64,000 bases of DNA from Bretschneidera sinensis. Its lineage: Eukaryota; Streptophyta; Magnoliopsida; Brassicales; Akaniaceae. The stretch covers positions 1,682,001-1,746,000 of the forward strand of contig CM043700.1 of the NCBI GenBank assembly GCA_023935145.1, given 5' to 3'. The notes below the pieces were generated by a model. That model was not told the DNA's origin. It did not search any database and saw only the letters and a program-made list of their open reading frames with translations. The position numbers were made by a program, and so were the translations under genes. Below are positions 37,301 to 50,119 of this stretch, one piece after another. Every line of letters begins with the position of its first letter. Position 1 is the first letter of the stretch.

Positions 37301-40300
37301 TTGTTTTGCTATTGAGTTTGTACAAATTATTTGTTCTCAGAAATTCACTGGGATTGATTTATTCATTCTATTGTCAGTACAAAGGTGTAATGTTTAATAG
37401 GTCAAATAAAGAGGAAGAACTAGCCTTAGTATAAACTTAATGGACTTCATTACTGCAGCCCAAATGAAAAGTAAAAGAAAAGTTACATCATCGAGATTGG
37501 GTTTTATCTTATTATTGTTATAACCTTTGTTGTGTCATGTTGTCTTTCCGTTTAATAGTAATCCTGTGTCTTGTTGTTCAATTTTTTGTTGTGCTGTGTG
37601 ACCATTTTTAATCCTTTTTCTTGTTGTTTATAGAGCGATGAATCATACGTCTTACCTGTTCTTCTACGATTTGATGGTCAGCCAGAAATAGATGAAGAGG
37701 TATGTACAGAGAATGCATTTGTCAAAAGATCATGTCTTCTTTCTGCTCAAAATATATATGGTAGTAAAGAAGTGTCTGAGAATGTCTATTGTAATCACCT
37801 TCAGGAGGTGCAAATTTATGAAACTATAATATTACATGTGAGTACTTATTTTAGCTGTATGTATGGCATCTGTAATAGTTATTGCATCATGCAAACCTGA
37901 CTTCTTGTATCTTTCGTTAGTAGATTCAATTATATTGATCTGCAAACTTACCTTTTATGTAGGGAAATATTCTGTATCGATTTCCATCGCTACAGCGTAC
38001 AGCTTCTTCTCAGGAAAGTAGAAGTAAGGAATATGCAGGGAAAAAATGGGCTGATTGGGTGGGAGGGGTTGAGAAGTTTTTCAAAGAGAGAAAATGGCAA
38101 TTCAGGTTCTTAATTTTATTGTTTTATGACATTTGTTTGCTAGAAATTGTTCTATAATTGAGTTCCATGATATATGTGTAAGTTCTTAATTTGCAGTAAA
38201 ACTAGCACATCAGAGAGAGGATTGATCATTGGCCTGGGTGGGTTTAATCTCTTCGGGGTTATTGTTCTTGGAGCCATGTTAAAGTAAGGTTCTCTTAACA
38301 CTGATTTCACTCAGTCTAATGGTTCTTTTATATCTCTAATGACCCCACTTTTATATTTATTTGAAGGGATATTGCTGTTACACCAAGTGGGTTTATTAAA
38401 TTTGTTGCTGAAATATTTCCCCTACTCCAGGTGTGATTAATGTTTCTCTTTCCAGAGTAATAAATTGTTTTCTTTTTTCTATGATCAAGTTTATGTTGAA
38501 TTTCCTTTCTGTAAATTTATTGCTAACTAACCTACTTAGGAAGGCCTGAATATGTTAAGCCTTTTTGTTGAAGTGAACATCTAGAAATCAACTCTGGGTC
38601 ACAGAATTGCCTCTTCATTCTATTTCTCCATGCATTGCTTTTGGTAGTGTTTTTTTTTTAAATTTTATTCCTGATACTTATATATTCCTCCTTATTGTTG
38701 GGCGTAGACAAAATTTATGCATGCTGATTATAAAAGTTAAGGTGCTGCCTGGTACTAGATGCAGCTTTCCATATTACGTGATTGCTGAAGAATTTAATCC
38801 CTTTTTTTGGTATGAAAACTCCGTCAATGATTGAAGTTCTTAGCATGATTTTTTTTATTTAAAATTTTTATTTCTGATATCTATCAAATACCTATATTCC
38901 TCCTTATTGTTGGATGTGGACAAAATTTACGCATGCTGATTTTAAAAGTTAAGGTGCTGCTTGGTACTAGACGCAGCCTTGCATATTAAGTGATTGCTTT
39001 AGAATTTAATCTTGTCTTTTGGTATGAAAACTCCGTCAATGATTGAAGTTCCTAGCATGATTTTTTTGGTAACTAATATCCTAATACTCTAGAAAATTGA
39101 TTTTGTTTTTGGTAAAGAAAAAAAAATGAAGTCTCTGGAAGCTTTATTCATTCATTACGAATGGAAAGTGGGAAAATTAGGCTTTCTGATCATGCTTTCA
39201 ACAAATATTGGTTTCACATTGATTATTTATATGAATAAATTTGCAGATATACGCTGGTTCGTTCTTTGCAATTCCTTTGATTCGGTGGTTCATCATTCAG
39301 AAGAGGAATGCTGAGATAGAAAAGAGAAACCAATCAAGGGAACAGTGTGCTCGAGCGCTTGAATTGCCATTTCTTTCACTGAGGCGTAAGGTAGGCATAT
39401 TAGTCCTTATTCTACATTGTAGCTTCTGCACTTATGCTTTTGTCATTACTAGAAGCAGTCAATTTAAAACCATGTTATACCTGCTTCAAATGAGTATAAT
39501 TACACGTGATTAAAATTTTAATTTCCTATGAAAGAGAATGCATTCTGATTTTTCTTCATGTTACATAGAGTCGGCTAGGAAGATCAGATACGGGTAGGTA
39601 TCTGACTCTGTCTCATTGAAAGCTGAAATTCAAGATACGGGGATACAGATCCATAAGTAGACACGGTTGCAGGATTCATCATTTTATTGACAAGGATGTT
39701 ACTTTTATTAATTTTTTCTAGTTCGTATGTTATTTCATCGGGTCAGATCATAGTTAATATAATGCCTGAATTACCTTTTTGGGGATTGAAATCAATAGTT
39801 CTCATTAATACATTTCAGTTTTTTTAATGGAGAAATCTTTTTTTTGATAAATAAAGATAATATTTTATTTTTACTAGTTACAAAAAACTATCTACAAGAT
39901 AGTATGAAGTCTGCATCATTTACAATATAATTCCCCCTAAACCAGATCCAAAAGTATTTAACCACCATCCTTGATGGAGGTTAAAGGTATTTTCTTACCA
40001 TCAAAAGCTCTCCTATTACTTTTGATACAAAAAATAGAGAAGGAATATGCGTTTCTCATTTATTTTGAAGCTCTTAGACTGCTCCAAGCCAATACCTCTT
40101 CTTGGATAGAACCGGCGACCGCCCAATGGAGTCCCACCTCAGAGAACCATCTCCGACATTAAATGGAGAAAATCAATTTAAGTTCTGAGGTCTTTCTCTC
40201 TGCAAAAACTTCTCTCTCTCTCTCTCTCTTTGTCCCCTACCAAACCAAAATAGCTATGCTACCTAGAGCAAAGACATGTTTCTTCATCCTCACAGCTCAG

Positions 40301-41458
40301 AGATCCTCTGCCCTCCACACAACACGCCCCTCCCCTCGTTATCCTTATGCTCCTCATCATCACCTGCTCTGTATGAGCAACCTTGCTGCCAACTTGCATG
40401 TCCAAGGCCGCAGAGTAAGTGATATCGAAAGGGAGCGACTTGATGAACTAGGCCCGATTTGGATTGCTCCGGCCCATGACCAATTGCCGTGTCCGAAGTA
40501 TCAGCATGACATCGTACTTGGATTTCATATCCGTATCATTGTTGTTGTGTTGACATGGGTATGACGGGGGAAATAGCTAGTCCGAACAGGGGCTTTTATT
40601 ATGGACATTCAACTCAACTAACTTTTAAGTCTTAGTTACGTTGAATTGACTATATTAATCCTTTGGTGCCACTAGTTTATCTATAGATAATTACCTAGGT
40701 GCATTTATTTTTTATTTTTTTATTTGCTGACATTATCTGTCTGCTGAAAGGGCACAATTTGATTCTCAAAACAATTTGTCAAAAATTATTGACATTATGA
40801 TTGCTAAATTATATCACCTTACACAGTGTACTCGAGTAGTTGCCAACCAACCCCCTTAGCCTGGGGTATGTTAAGATGTTGCCTTCTGAATGATGAAGAC
40901 CCCCTTCTTATTTATGTACTACTTTCTTTTTTTACACTTTCGGTGGCAGACTGTCTGCAGGAAGCCACTTAACTGTTCTGGGGAGATAAAATTTGTGATC
41001 TCATTGGCATTATTACTCTTCTGACGTATCTGTATATGAAATGCACCAATGATGGTTATGGTATCATAATTAACTGATTTGTCTCTGAGACCCACTCACA
41101 GCATGCTATATTTGATTTAAGAATGCACAGCAGAAAGGAAAAGGGGGTGTTGGATACCCTTGTGATTGTATGCACCTCTGTATTTTGTAGTTGATTTCTG
41201 GTACCACATCAGATTTAAGTTAACTATTGTTTGGGTAAATGATTTGTCCATTCTAGCTAGACCCCTCTATAAGGGAATTTTTTAACTTACTCTTTAACTG
41301 TGTAATCTGTTCAGCTCCTGAGTGCTCGGGATATGGCCCAAAGAACAGTCATAGGACAGGATCGCATTGTCTATAGTACTGACAGGGACTTGCTTGAGCA
41401 AGACTATGATGCAAAAGATTGGGACAGTAGATTCCGAGAGATCGAGAAGTCAGATTAA
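32077..41458 (+). CDS. At5g03900-like plastid membrane protein, paralogue 2
   Basis: Thirteen exons, about 517 residues: 32077-32457, 34726-34833, 34954-35054, 35182-35265, 36026-36101, 36196-36261, 37123-37212, 37634-37699, 37963-38105, 38197-38283, 38367-38430, 39247-39390, ~41317-41458. The N-terminus (MASISTCFTVYPKY..., rich in Ser, Lys and Arg) looks like a plastid transit peptide ending near VLVRAS. Then come a helical domain (SDVRKRAMDAVDECGGRV), span 1 (FGTALIASIVLVYTTIIALL), an aromatic-basic patch (LFWYWDPYYYRRRR), the conserved FVFGDGDPNQGIEEERWKL and AAEELAPYLDVQTTEG, spans 2 and 3 (GFNLFGVIVLGAML; the segment around FFAIPLIRWFI), and the tail VYSTDRDLLEQDYDAKDWDS. This copy keeps the family layout and is likely the functional one. 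The family is often labelled iron-sulphur cluster biosynthesis, but no Cys-x-Cys scaffold motif is visible. Introns 1 and 12 contain LINE fragments. Confidence 0.9.
32845..33239 (+). mobile_element. LINE 3' fragment in intron 1 of paralogue 2
   Basis: Plus-strand remnants of the LINE zinc-binding tail (HLLLECLLARSL, AYCVLGICWVVSGS) end in an A-rich tail after TACAATATTTACTTATTG. Frames are broken. Confidence 0.7.
33900..34381 (+). mobile_element. Second LINE 3' fragment in intron 1 of paralogue 2
   Basis: An open stretch (33907-34269) includes CYLCIDEAEFIHHILLHCPW and TRQLWDMALWCLAF, the zf-RVT tail of plant LINE reverse transcriptase. It ends at CTTATCAAAAAAAG. A (TA)15 microsatellite (34331-34361) lies within the 3' UTR. 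Confidence 0.8.
34331..34361. repeat. (TA)n microsatellite
   Basis: About 15 TA units within the LINE 3' end. Confidence 0.95.
38660..39070. repeat. Tandem duplication of about 215 bp in intron 11 of paralogue 2
   Basis: TTGTTGGGCGTAGACAAAAT at about 38695 recurs as TTGTTGGATGTGGACAAAAT at about 38910. The whole stretch through GAAGTTCTTAGCATGATTTT is repeated with roughly one change in ten. Confidence 0.85.
39839..40157 (-). mobile_element. LINE insertion in intron 12 of paralogue 2, with target duplication
   Basis: The minus-strand 3' end (T-run on plus, then GATAAATAAAG) begins at 39839. The flanks TTAATGGAGAAATC (39825-39838) and TTAAATGGAGAAAATC (40158-40173) look like an imperfect target-site duplication. 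The body carries the CTATCTACAAGATAGT block seen in the other LINE copies. Confidence 0.7.
40174..40600. other. Intron 12 remainder of unclear origin
   Basis: A (CT)n tract at 40208-40230 is followed by a 133-codon open stretch without recognisable domains and then a CCGTGTCCGAAGTATCAGC block. A similar GATACGGG-rich motif lies at 39590-39650. This could be an older retroelement split by the LINE. I cannot identify it. Confidence 0.3.
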
Positions 41459-43485
41459 GAAGAGGCTACAGTTACTTGGTAAGAGAAACATAAAAAAGGT
41501 TGGAGTTTGATACTTATCAAAGACCAACAAAAAAAGGCAAGAGGATTTTAATTTGATAGCTATGATGGCTCTGCATTCTGCATAACTCAATTACATGGTT
41601 TGAACACCAGACTTCTCTCTTTTAAAAGAGAAGAAATACTCCTTTACTACGAAGCATGACTACTTTCAGCGAAGATCTCTAAACAGTCACTCTGGGGCGT
41701 TTATGTAGCATTGGTGGAACCTCCAATCATACAAGAGTAAATTCTGCATTTTCCCATGGGTGCAACAGGGATACCAATGAACTCTAATTTATCTTTCTTG
41801 AGATGTCTCAAAATTGCTTCTTCCCTGGGAGAGCGAACTCTAATTTATCTTTCTTTAGATGTCTCAAAATTGCTTCTTCCCTAGGAGAGCAAACATTATT
41901 CGGCTCATATCTAATGCTAGGTAATTACCCCACTTGCCATCATTATATTTACTCAGAATTGAGGTGTTTTTCATTCAGATTATTACTTTTAATTTATTTA
42001 TTTTTTTGGGTTTTTGAGATGGATAGCAATCCTAGTCATACTCGAAACGTGTTCTCTACATGGTGAAACTGAAGAACTGTACTATGTGCTGAACAATTGA
42101 ACATGAGACTGACCTTCACTGTATAATTTGATATATGACTGAAATGATAGTATGGACATTTTAGGTATTGACAATTGTGAGGTTTGATTTGTTTTTAAAA
42201 CTGACTTAAATCACACCGATTAAATTTCGCAAGTAAAACTGCCAGCCTAATCACAATAAGCTCCCGTTCAATTTGTTACATCTGCCAGCTGATTTAAACT
42301 ACTTCGATTAAATCCAACTTTAAAAACAACTCAAACCCCTTTAATGTTAAGAATTAGTTAAAATATGTTTAAATCAATATAAATTTATTAATTTAAACAT
42401 GCTTTAATCAATTCTCAATATCACCCTTATCTCTTTCTTATAAATTTAGTCTTGATGAGCAAACAATTTTTAGAACAGTAATTCATATTTTGTTTGAAGG
42501 CCAGTTTTCAAATTAGGTGATCATTTCTGACATCCAAATGAATGTTCAGTTGTAATCTCCATTATACAAAGAGAGGCTTCTGGCAATGGTCCAAAATGGA
42601 CGCTCCGACTTGTCCATCACCTTAATAAAAAAAAATTCGGTTGCATCAAGGAAAAAGAATAGTGCACACTACAAAAAGAAAATTTTCTGAAAGATTCCTC
42701 GTGACAAATGACAACAACATGAATACATCCTTTTGGCCCTCCATATGAGAGACTAAGTTCAATCCCTCTCCACACCAATAAAAAAAGAAATACAAAAATC
42801 TACCATAGATGATAATAATGAGAAAGCTGCAAAAGAAATCCAGTTAGTGAGAATATTTATGTTGAGTACCTTCATGTTTAGCACGAATTTGTCTTTGCTA
42901 AGCTACACAACCCTGTAATGCAACCTAACACAAATCCATCAGGAAGATACAGGATATAGCAATTGAATACAGGCTCTTTCATATGATTATGCATTGCTTG
43001 CTGAACTAGTTGTTATCACATGATCAGTGATTTATAAACTCCCCATTATCTTCCCAATTAACAAACTGACGCAGAAATTTCAACAAATGAACAGAGGTCC
43101 TTGCACCAAAGCAAAACTTCCGCACAGGACATGGGAGAAATACTTAATGTTCAACAACAGTGGACCATTGCTATGATATCCCCTGAAAATACATAACTAC
43201 GAATTACCATTTTCAAGTAATTTGGGAGACCAGTATACCTGCATGAACATTACAATTAAGAAATATTAGTTTCATTTGTAATATGGATCATAGACTTTTA
43301 TAAGAAAGTGAAAACTAGAAACAAGGTTAATAACGTCACGGAATTATTAATCATTTACTAGCATTATAAATGTTTCAACTTGAAAGATGATTACTGTTGA
43401 AATGCTGAAGTGTATGCAACAGAAATTGTATAAAGCACTCTTGCAGATCTAATAGATTGTAGTTATTTGGACCCAGCTCTTCTTC
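41459..43485. other. 3' flank of paralogue 2
   Basis: No gene is recognised. A 58-bp segment (AACTCTAATTTATCTTTCTT...) is repeated in tandem at 41780-41895, probably in the 3' UTR or just beyond it. The rest is AT-rich. Confidence 0.5.
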
Positions 43486-44270
43486 TTCTTTCTTTTTAGT
43501 TTTTGTATCAGTAAAGTTTATATTCTATATACAAGGCACCACCATTTACAAGGGGACTATCTATAAGATAGTAAATAAAATCAAGGAATTCATCCCATTT
43601 ACAATATAATTTCCTTGTACCAAAAACAAAGGGAATTGAACCATCCATTTTTAATGGACTCTACCAGTATCTCAAATCCACCAAACGCCCTCCAATTTTG
43701 TTCCTTTCAAATCAACCAAAAAATAAATAGATGGATCAAAGCATAAGCTTTCTTGTCTCTTTAGAAGTACGAATACCACTCCATGCCCATATCTCATAAA
43801 AAATAGAGCCAATTCTAACCCAATTGATTCCCAAAACACAATAAACCATATCCCAAAGATGTTTAGTGAAGGAACATTCCAAGAGAAGATGGTAAACCGA
43901 TTCGAACTTCTCATTGCAAAACAAAAACTTTACCTCTTCTTTGGAGATTGTCGATATTAAAATCCCTTCCCAAGTTGCTTCCCACATAAATAAGTCCACA
44001 TTCTTAGGAGTTTAAGTATCCAAATAGCTTCCAAGGAAAGTTTGAGCTGTCCTCAATAGGTAACTCACCAAAAAGAGCCCTGTAAAAAGTCTTGATTTCA
44101 AACCCTTTCTCCTCTTCAACTTCCAAGTAACTCTCATCCCGCAAAATGAATCTCAGTCATATAAAGGAACTCAAAGAAGCTCTCCACACTATCAAACTCC
44201 CAATCATGAAGATTCCGTAAAAAAATATCCCAAATGGTCTCCCCATTAGCCAGCTTAAACTCCTTTCATT
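43486..44270 (-). mobile_element. LINE 3' fragment, minus strand
   Basis: Overlapping minus-strand open stretches (43672-43999) give MWEATWEGILISTISKEE, HLLLECSFTKHLWDMVYCVL and WAWSGIRTSKETRK, the LINE zf-RVT tail. The 3' end is at about 43486. Confidence 0.8.
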
Positions 44271-45290
44271 ATATCATGGAGCAATTTTATTCAAACAATT
44301 ATTCGTTCATTGATTCAAAAGGACTCGTGTTTCTGCTGGTTACCTCTCTACACTAGCTAACCTCATTCCTAGTCAGAGGAGAATAAGTATTTTTAATGAT
44401 TTTTAAGTTCCAAAATAGGAAAGGTTTAATTATTTGTCTATAAATCCTAGCAGGAGGAAGCTGCTTCCACCACCTCAGAAAAGCATTCTATATGCCCTAG
44501 AGGAGAGAGACGTCTTCGTTGTTTCTTGTGCTTCATCGAATGCGGGTGCCCTTGTTGGAGGTGCCTTTTATTAGGAATGCACATAATTGGGAACTTTGAA
44601 GCACTTACGCCTTCTTTGAAAGGATCGACTGTTCGAGGGTGACCTTAAGAAGGGAAGATAGGGTGAATTGAAATTTAAAGAGAGGATGTAGTTTTGACGT
44701 GAGGTCTTTTAATAAGGACATTGTTAAGGCTTTCCACCCCATGAGAAGGAATAATTTTGCATAGAGAGCGATTTGAAAGTCTTGGGCCCCTAAGAAAGTC
44801 ACTTTTTTTTTGCATGCAAGGCTATTTGGGAAAGGATCTTGACATCAATAACCTTCAAAAGAGGAGAAAGACTCTTGTGAACTGTTACTATCCATGTAAA
44901 GAGACCGTTAATCACCTAATTTTATGGTGTTCTTGGACTAGGCATTTGTGGGAAATCATCTATGTGGTTCTAAGTATTAGTTGGGTGGTGACTAGTTTCA
45001 TAAAGGATAAAATTTGGGCTTGGAAGGGTTGTAGAGGGTCAAAAGAGATTAGGAAAGCTTTTAGTTTAATTCCTCTTTCCACTTTTTGGGATTGATGGAA
45101 CGAAAGAAGTAGAAGGGCTTGGTGGGCGTGAAAAAGCCTCTTGCCTAGTTAAGGATAGGTGGTTCCATACTCTAAATTTTTAGTTCAATGGCCATCTTTT
45201 TGCAAATGAAGAGGAGTTTATAGAGTTTATTGATTTCTTGGCTTGTCCCCTTGGTACTATATGGATATATTTTTAATTATAAAAAAAGAA
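44271..45290 (+). mobile_element. LINE 3' fragment, plus strand, head-to-head with the previous one
   Basis: The stretch at 44757-45095 gives FCMQGYLGKDLDINNLQKR, HLILWCSWTRHLWEIIYVVL and WAWKGCRGSKEIRKAF. It ends near 45290 in an A-rich tail. Its truncated 5' end abuts the truncated 5' end of the minus-strand fragment. Confidence 0.75.
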
Positions 45291-45946
45291 GCTACATTCT
45301 TTTCCTGTCTCTCTATCAACATTTAAGTGTGATTACTCTCCAGCCAATGTGGTCCATTCACAAATAATTTTGTTATATCAATATAGATTTCATCAAACAC
45401 TAAAACCATGTGATGTCAGAATCATAAAAATGATCAAATAACCAAGCATCAAAGAAGAATATGAGCAGACTTATGGTGCACAACCAATAAGATAATAAAA
45501 GAGCAAGAAGAAGGGAAAGAAACAAAGAGTAATTTGTCATGTTCTGCAGCCTTTTACCCTAGAATCTATTTTATTTTTATGACAAGAGTATCTGAACCTT
45601 TGCCCCGAAATCCTCTGGGTACATGGGGAATCGACCGCAAGACCTACGCTTATCTATACAATATGACCAACATCTATCCTTCACCTTACTATAATGATAA
45701 TAATCCATTGATGAAAAGTTTTTATCTTTCTACAGAACAGGTTCTACCTTGACAACAAGATAAAATGACAACATTCACTTTTAGTTGGGCCATAATCATA
45801 TTAGTTAGGAGAGATGTCTCCATAATGACTAATATACAGTGAAGAAAATGTTCTTTAGTGCAGAATAACTTCAAAAGCATTAGCTGTCCACGACCAGGTG
45901 GGTTCTCTAAAGGTACGACCAGATAATATGTTTCTTCTACTTCTTT

Positions 45947-46020
45947 TTTCTTTGATAAGTAATGAAATTCATTAAAAGAACACCACAGGAAAGGGGTGCA
46001 TCCTAGTACACAAATATGAC
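45947..46020 (-). mobile_element. Short LINE 3' tail
   Basis: Read on the minus strand, CTTTTAATGAATTTCATTAC followed by TTATCAAAG and an A-rich tail resembles plant LINE 3' ends. It is too short to classify further. Confidence 0.4.
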
Positions 46021-46222
46021 GAGATAACATGTAAGGTAAAAACCACATGTATTATGCTAGTAAGGCAGCAAAGATAATCAACTTCAATTTTATACCGGCA
46101 ATTTTAATTGATCACGGAACAGAACATTTCATGCATCAACTGTGTGGTAATATTTTTATGATGTGGCAAATCATAAAACCCAACGTATATCAGATAGACT
46201 CTTACAAGCAGAGTAACAAGGA

Positions 46223-48920
46223 CTACAGGAAATCATATATCTGGGTCATGTGCTTACCTAAAAGAATGAGTGTTAATATTGTTGTTAATATCATCTGTAA
46301 GAAACGCCGGTTACGAACATGACATGGAAAACTATGATATCTTGCCCTACATGCTCCAAGCCGGCTACACAGGGGCATAACCTGTGTCAAAAATCTGGAG
46401 CATAATCTTTGGAAAGTGCTGTCTCCAGATGCTAAAATAGTTCCCAAATGCTGACCCTGTCAAAGAGAAACAGAACACTAGGCATCTCATGTTGGAAACT
46501 AAAATTCCAACAAATGCAATATTTTTTTTACATTCTGATAGAATCAACAAGTAAGCATCAGTTAAATTATTTTTCTGATAAGGCATCTGTTAAATTATTT
46601 AACATGTTCTTCCTAAAAAAGACATGACAGATTGTTATGTATTGCTAGAGTTGTCAACCAGTGGTTCTAACTTCTAACCCACATAGAACATCTCTTGAAG
46701 CCTCACTTTCCTAACATTTCTCAAAGCGTTTGAGAGAAAAAATAAGTCACATTATTTGAGGTTGAGGAAGATGTATATGCCTTGATTGGACTGATAAACA
46801 ATCTCCTCATATATGCCTTGATTGGACCAACCTGCTAGTATCAGTGCAATGTTTATTACTTAACCATTGATGATTACTTTCTTTACTTTATGAAAACCAT
46901 AAACATGCCTTTTGAAGATTAAATTATAATCCCTCTGTCCAGATCATGTGTCACCACTGGAAAACACAATTTTTATGGAGTTTTGAATTCTACAATGCCA
47001 AGTCTTATCCATTAAAGTGATTTTCAAGAGAATGCCCTTAAGTAGAATGATTGAAATATTAATTTGAATCAAGTACTGGAAATATTAGAAAATAATATTT
47101 GAGTTTTCTTATGGTGATGTTCATTTATAGTAACAAATGGAGAGTGTAAAATGGGATATCAGACATTACCTGTGAAGTATGAGCATCAATGTATGATGGA
47201 GAATGCCTTTGTTCTTCTCCATCTTTCATTCGCTTTGTATAATTCCTACTGACTTTACTCCCATATACACTCCATAGATTATTCAAGAACCCAAAGATAT
47301 TCATTCTCGCATACAAACCTCTCCATTTATTCTTGTGAAAGGAGCTTTCAGGTATGGCTTCATTACCTTCCAAATCCCATTTTCCATGTTCAACTTGCCT
47401 GCCACAAGATGTTTCTTGAAGGGAATCTGGTGCAACTAAATCCAATTTTGTGGAATAATGAGAACCCACCTTCCTTAGGTTACTTTCCTTCACAGAATCA
47501 TAATAACGATCAGCATGCACAGCCCCATTTATACTCAAGCTCTGAATTTCTCTGCTTCCCTGCTGAGTGATCCCACCATCTTTTGAACTAGATGCCATGG
47601 ATGGATCAAGAAATCTTCTCAAGATGCTACTATCTTCCAAGTCATGATGATTAATATGTTCAGTGGGATTTTCTCCTGATAGGAATAATGCCAATCCATC
47701 TATGTCTTGTTCATTTAAGTTAACCCACTCAGAGCTTTTCATGGAATCTCGCATTGACGGGTCCTCAATGCTTTTCTTGACATGATTTATTTGCTCCCTA
47801 ATAGCTCCAATAAACTGCTTATGTCTAGAATTCACATCCTCCCTCATTTGATACTTGTCCATCATCGCTGATGAGCAAGCTGCTCTTTCGAAATCTTCCA
47901 GCTGATTAGAGAAATCAAGGATAAGCTAACTAAAGTACAAAACAGAAAGGAAAAAAACAAAGAAAAAAGAAAAGGTTGAACTTCATGAATACCTGCCATT
48001 TTGCCGTCTCAAGTATGGTAGCGAGATCACGCTTATGATACTCTATCGAAGTAAGCAACCTTGGATCGAGATGGTCGTCCTGAACAAGACTTTGCTCATG
48101 CAATAGAAGGCGAAAAATTGATTCCATCCTAGCATCAAACCAAAATTTTAGGTCTCAAGTGGTATAAGAATATGCACTAATTTTAAATCATTTTTAAAAA
48201 AATGTAACAATAGAAATTCATTCAAGAAGGTTCTAGTAGCCAGTTAACAATGCAGAAAATTACACCTGCATAAACAGATTAATGTAACCTAATATGAAAC
48301 TGAGGCACCAATTGAATAGCCCTGGCATTACTTTCCATACATTTTTACTTCTTCAGATAGCTAAAAAGTTATTTTCTTACATTTAGAGGTAACAAAGCAA
48401 GAAAATCTGAACCCATGCTTGACAAGCACGGGTTCAGTACATAGAATTTCTAAGTTCACCGTACAAAGGTCACAATATTTTAACCAAATTCACTAGCCAT
48501 ATCACATAAGTACCATTTTCTCGAAAGCTAACTTCAGATAAATGAATCAAATTCGTAAAATTCAAATATATGTATCCATCAGTATACAAAAAAATATGGA
48601 AAACAAATGAAACAAAGCAAAACTTTTGAGCTAAACTAACGCAAATAACCAAACAGTCACCAAATTTCACAAGCATTGCAAAACTTGAAATCAATTCTTT
48701 AACAATACTGCTTTACTTAACGTCTCAAAGAGTAATTTCATTCCTCTACTTCACCAAAAGAATCAAAGGCAAAATTTCATATGCTTTTTAGATGCAAGAA
48801 AACGATTAAAATGAAATTCTTTGTTGACGAGAAGAAAACTGACCGGTCGGCAGAGTCTTGAACAACTTCAGCTGCTGGGAACAGAGGGTCCGATTCCCAC
48901 TGGTGCAAACTCGATCCCAT
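46223..48920 (-). CDS. Syntaxin-6 N-terminal-domain protein (At1g27700/At4g30240-like)
   Basis: Four exons were read on the minus strand: 48844-48920 (MGSSLHQWESDPLFPAAEVV...), 47993-48128, 47170-47901, and 46456 leftward. Exons 1-3 join in frame (71 plus 244 codons). Residues about 1-100 (FRLLLHEQSLVQDDHLDPRL, KRDLATILETAKWQLEDFER, RHKQFIGAIREQINHVKKSI) match the three-helix N-terminal domain of syntaxin 6/SYP61-type SNAREs. A long polar middle follows. There is no recognisable 60-residue SNARE coiled coil. Exon 4 ends with a hydrophobic stretch QMILTTILTLILLG, probably a membrane anchor. Either the gene reads on to a stop at 46223 or it splices at 46258 (TTTTAG/GTAAGC) to a last exon I could not find. 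Likely an endomembrane protein; from memory such SNARE-less relatives exist in Arabidopsis. Confidence 0.8.
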
Positions 48921-50074
48921 TTATTATTATAAATTAATTAATAGACCCCCTAAAAATGCAATAAATGTGACTAAAATTGAATAGAAAACGATCACATACA
49001 AAACCACAGACTTCAGTTTAATTTTTAAAGAAAAAATCAAGAGAAGGACTTCAATAGAATATAACAGACATTCCGGAAACAAATGAAATGGAATCAAAAT
49101 GTGGAACTGAATTTATACAAACACAGGTGTGAATATTAATTCGGGGCATGAAAAATAAAAAAATCAAGTGACTATATCTTTCTTTTGTCTTCATCGGGTC
49201 ATGTGTAATATGGGTAATTTCTTTTTTTTTTAGGGTTTTACGGTTACAGAGAAAATGAAAAAAGAAAAAAGTTTTCTTTTTGCAGGAAAATTGATGCGAA
49301 AAGAGGGAAAGGTAAGGAAAAATCAGAGGCTGGGCCGCAGGGGTGCTATTCGTCCTTTCGTACGAATACACCCGTGAATTTTGGAGACGACGGTACCAAT
49401 CTGGTTGATTAACGAATCAATCACCAAATTTTATTTGGCTTTTCCTTTTATTGGTTATTTATTGAAGTCAAATAGTAAGAATGAATATACCTTACTAATT
49501 CTGTAAACATATAAACATTACTAATTCTTCAAAGTTTTGTTTTCGATGATTAAACCAAAAAAGAAACTAGCACAAATTGCAATATATATACATTACTAAT
49601 TCTTCGAGTTTTAATTGTTAAAAGTGCTTTGTTTTTTAATTTTTTTCATTATAGAACTTTGAAAGTGAAAGAGCATATTTTTTTATTATCAAAGTGAAAA
49701 AATATAATTTGATTTAAATATGTATGAAATATCTTAATTTAAATTTATCAATATTTTATTTTTTATTAATTTAATGAAAATAACAAATTAATTAATCATT
49801 TGTTGAAAAATTGTTCATATAGATTAGTGATTTTTTTTTGTATGTAAATAACTTGCTTATATAGAGTAAAACCAAATGTTAATTATTTGAGAAAATTAAT
49901 AAATTTATTTTATTGATTTAATTACATAATATTTTTTTGTAAATAATCTTGTTTACATAAAATCATGAATTTTTTGTCAAACAATTACTTATTGAAGATT
50001 CTAATTTTAAGAGGAAAAAAAAAGGTAATCATTAAACATAAATATTTTATCTATCGAATGCTTTACACTTTATT

Positions 50075-50119
<45 letters not shown>

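Noticed and set aside
40163..40564. 133-codon open frame in intron 12 of paralogue 2
   Set aside because: It lies between a LINE and retroelement-like DNA, starts in a CT repeat and shows no domain or conservation sign.
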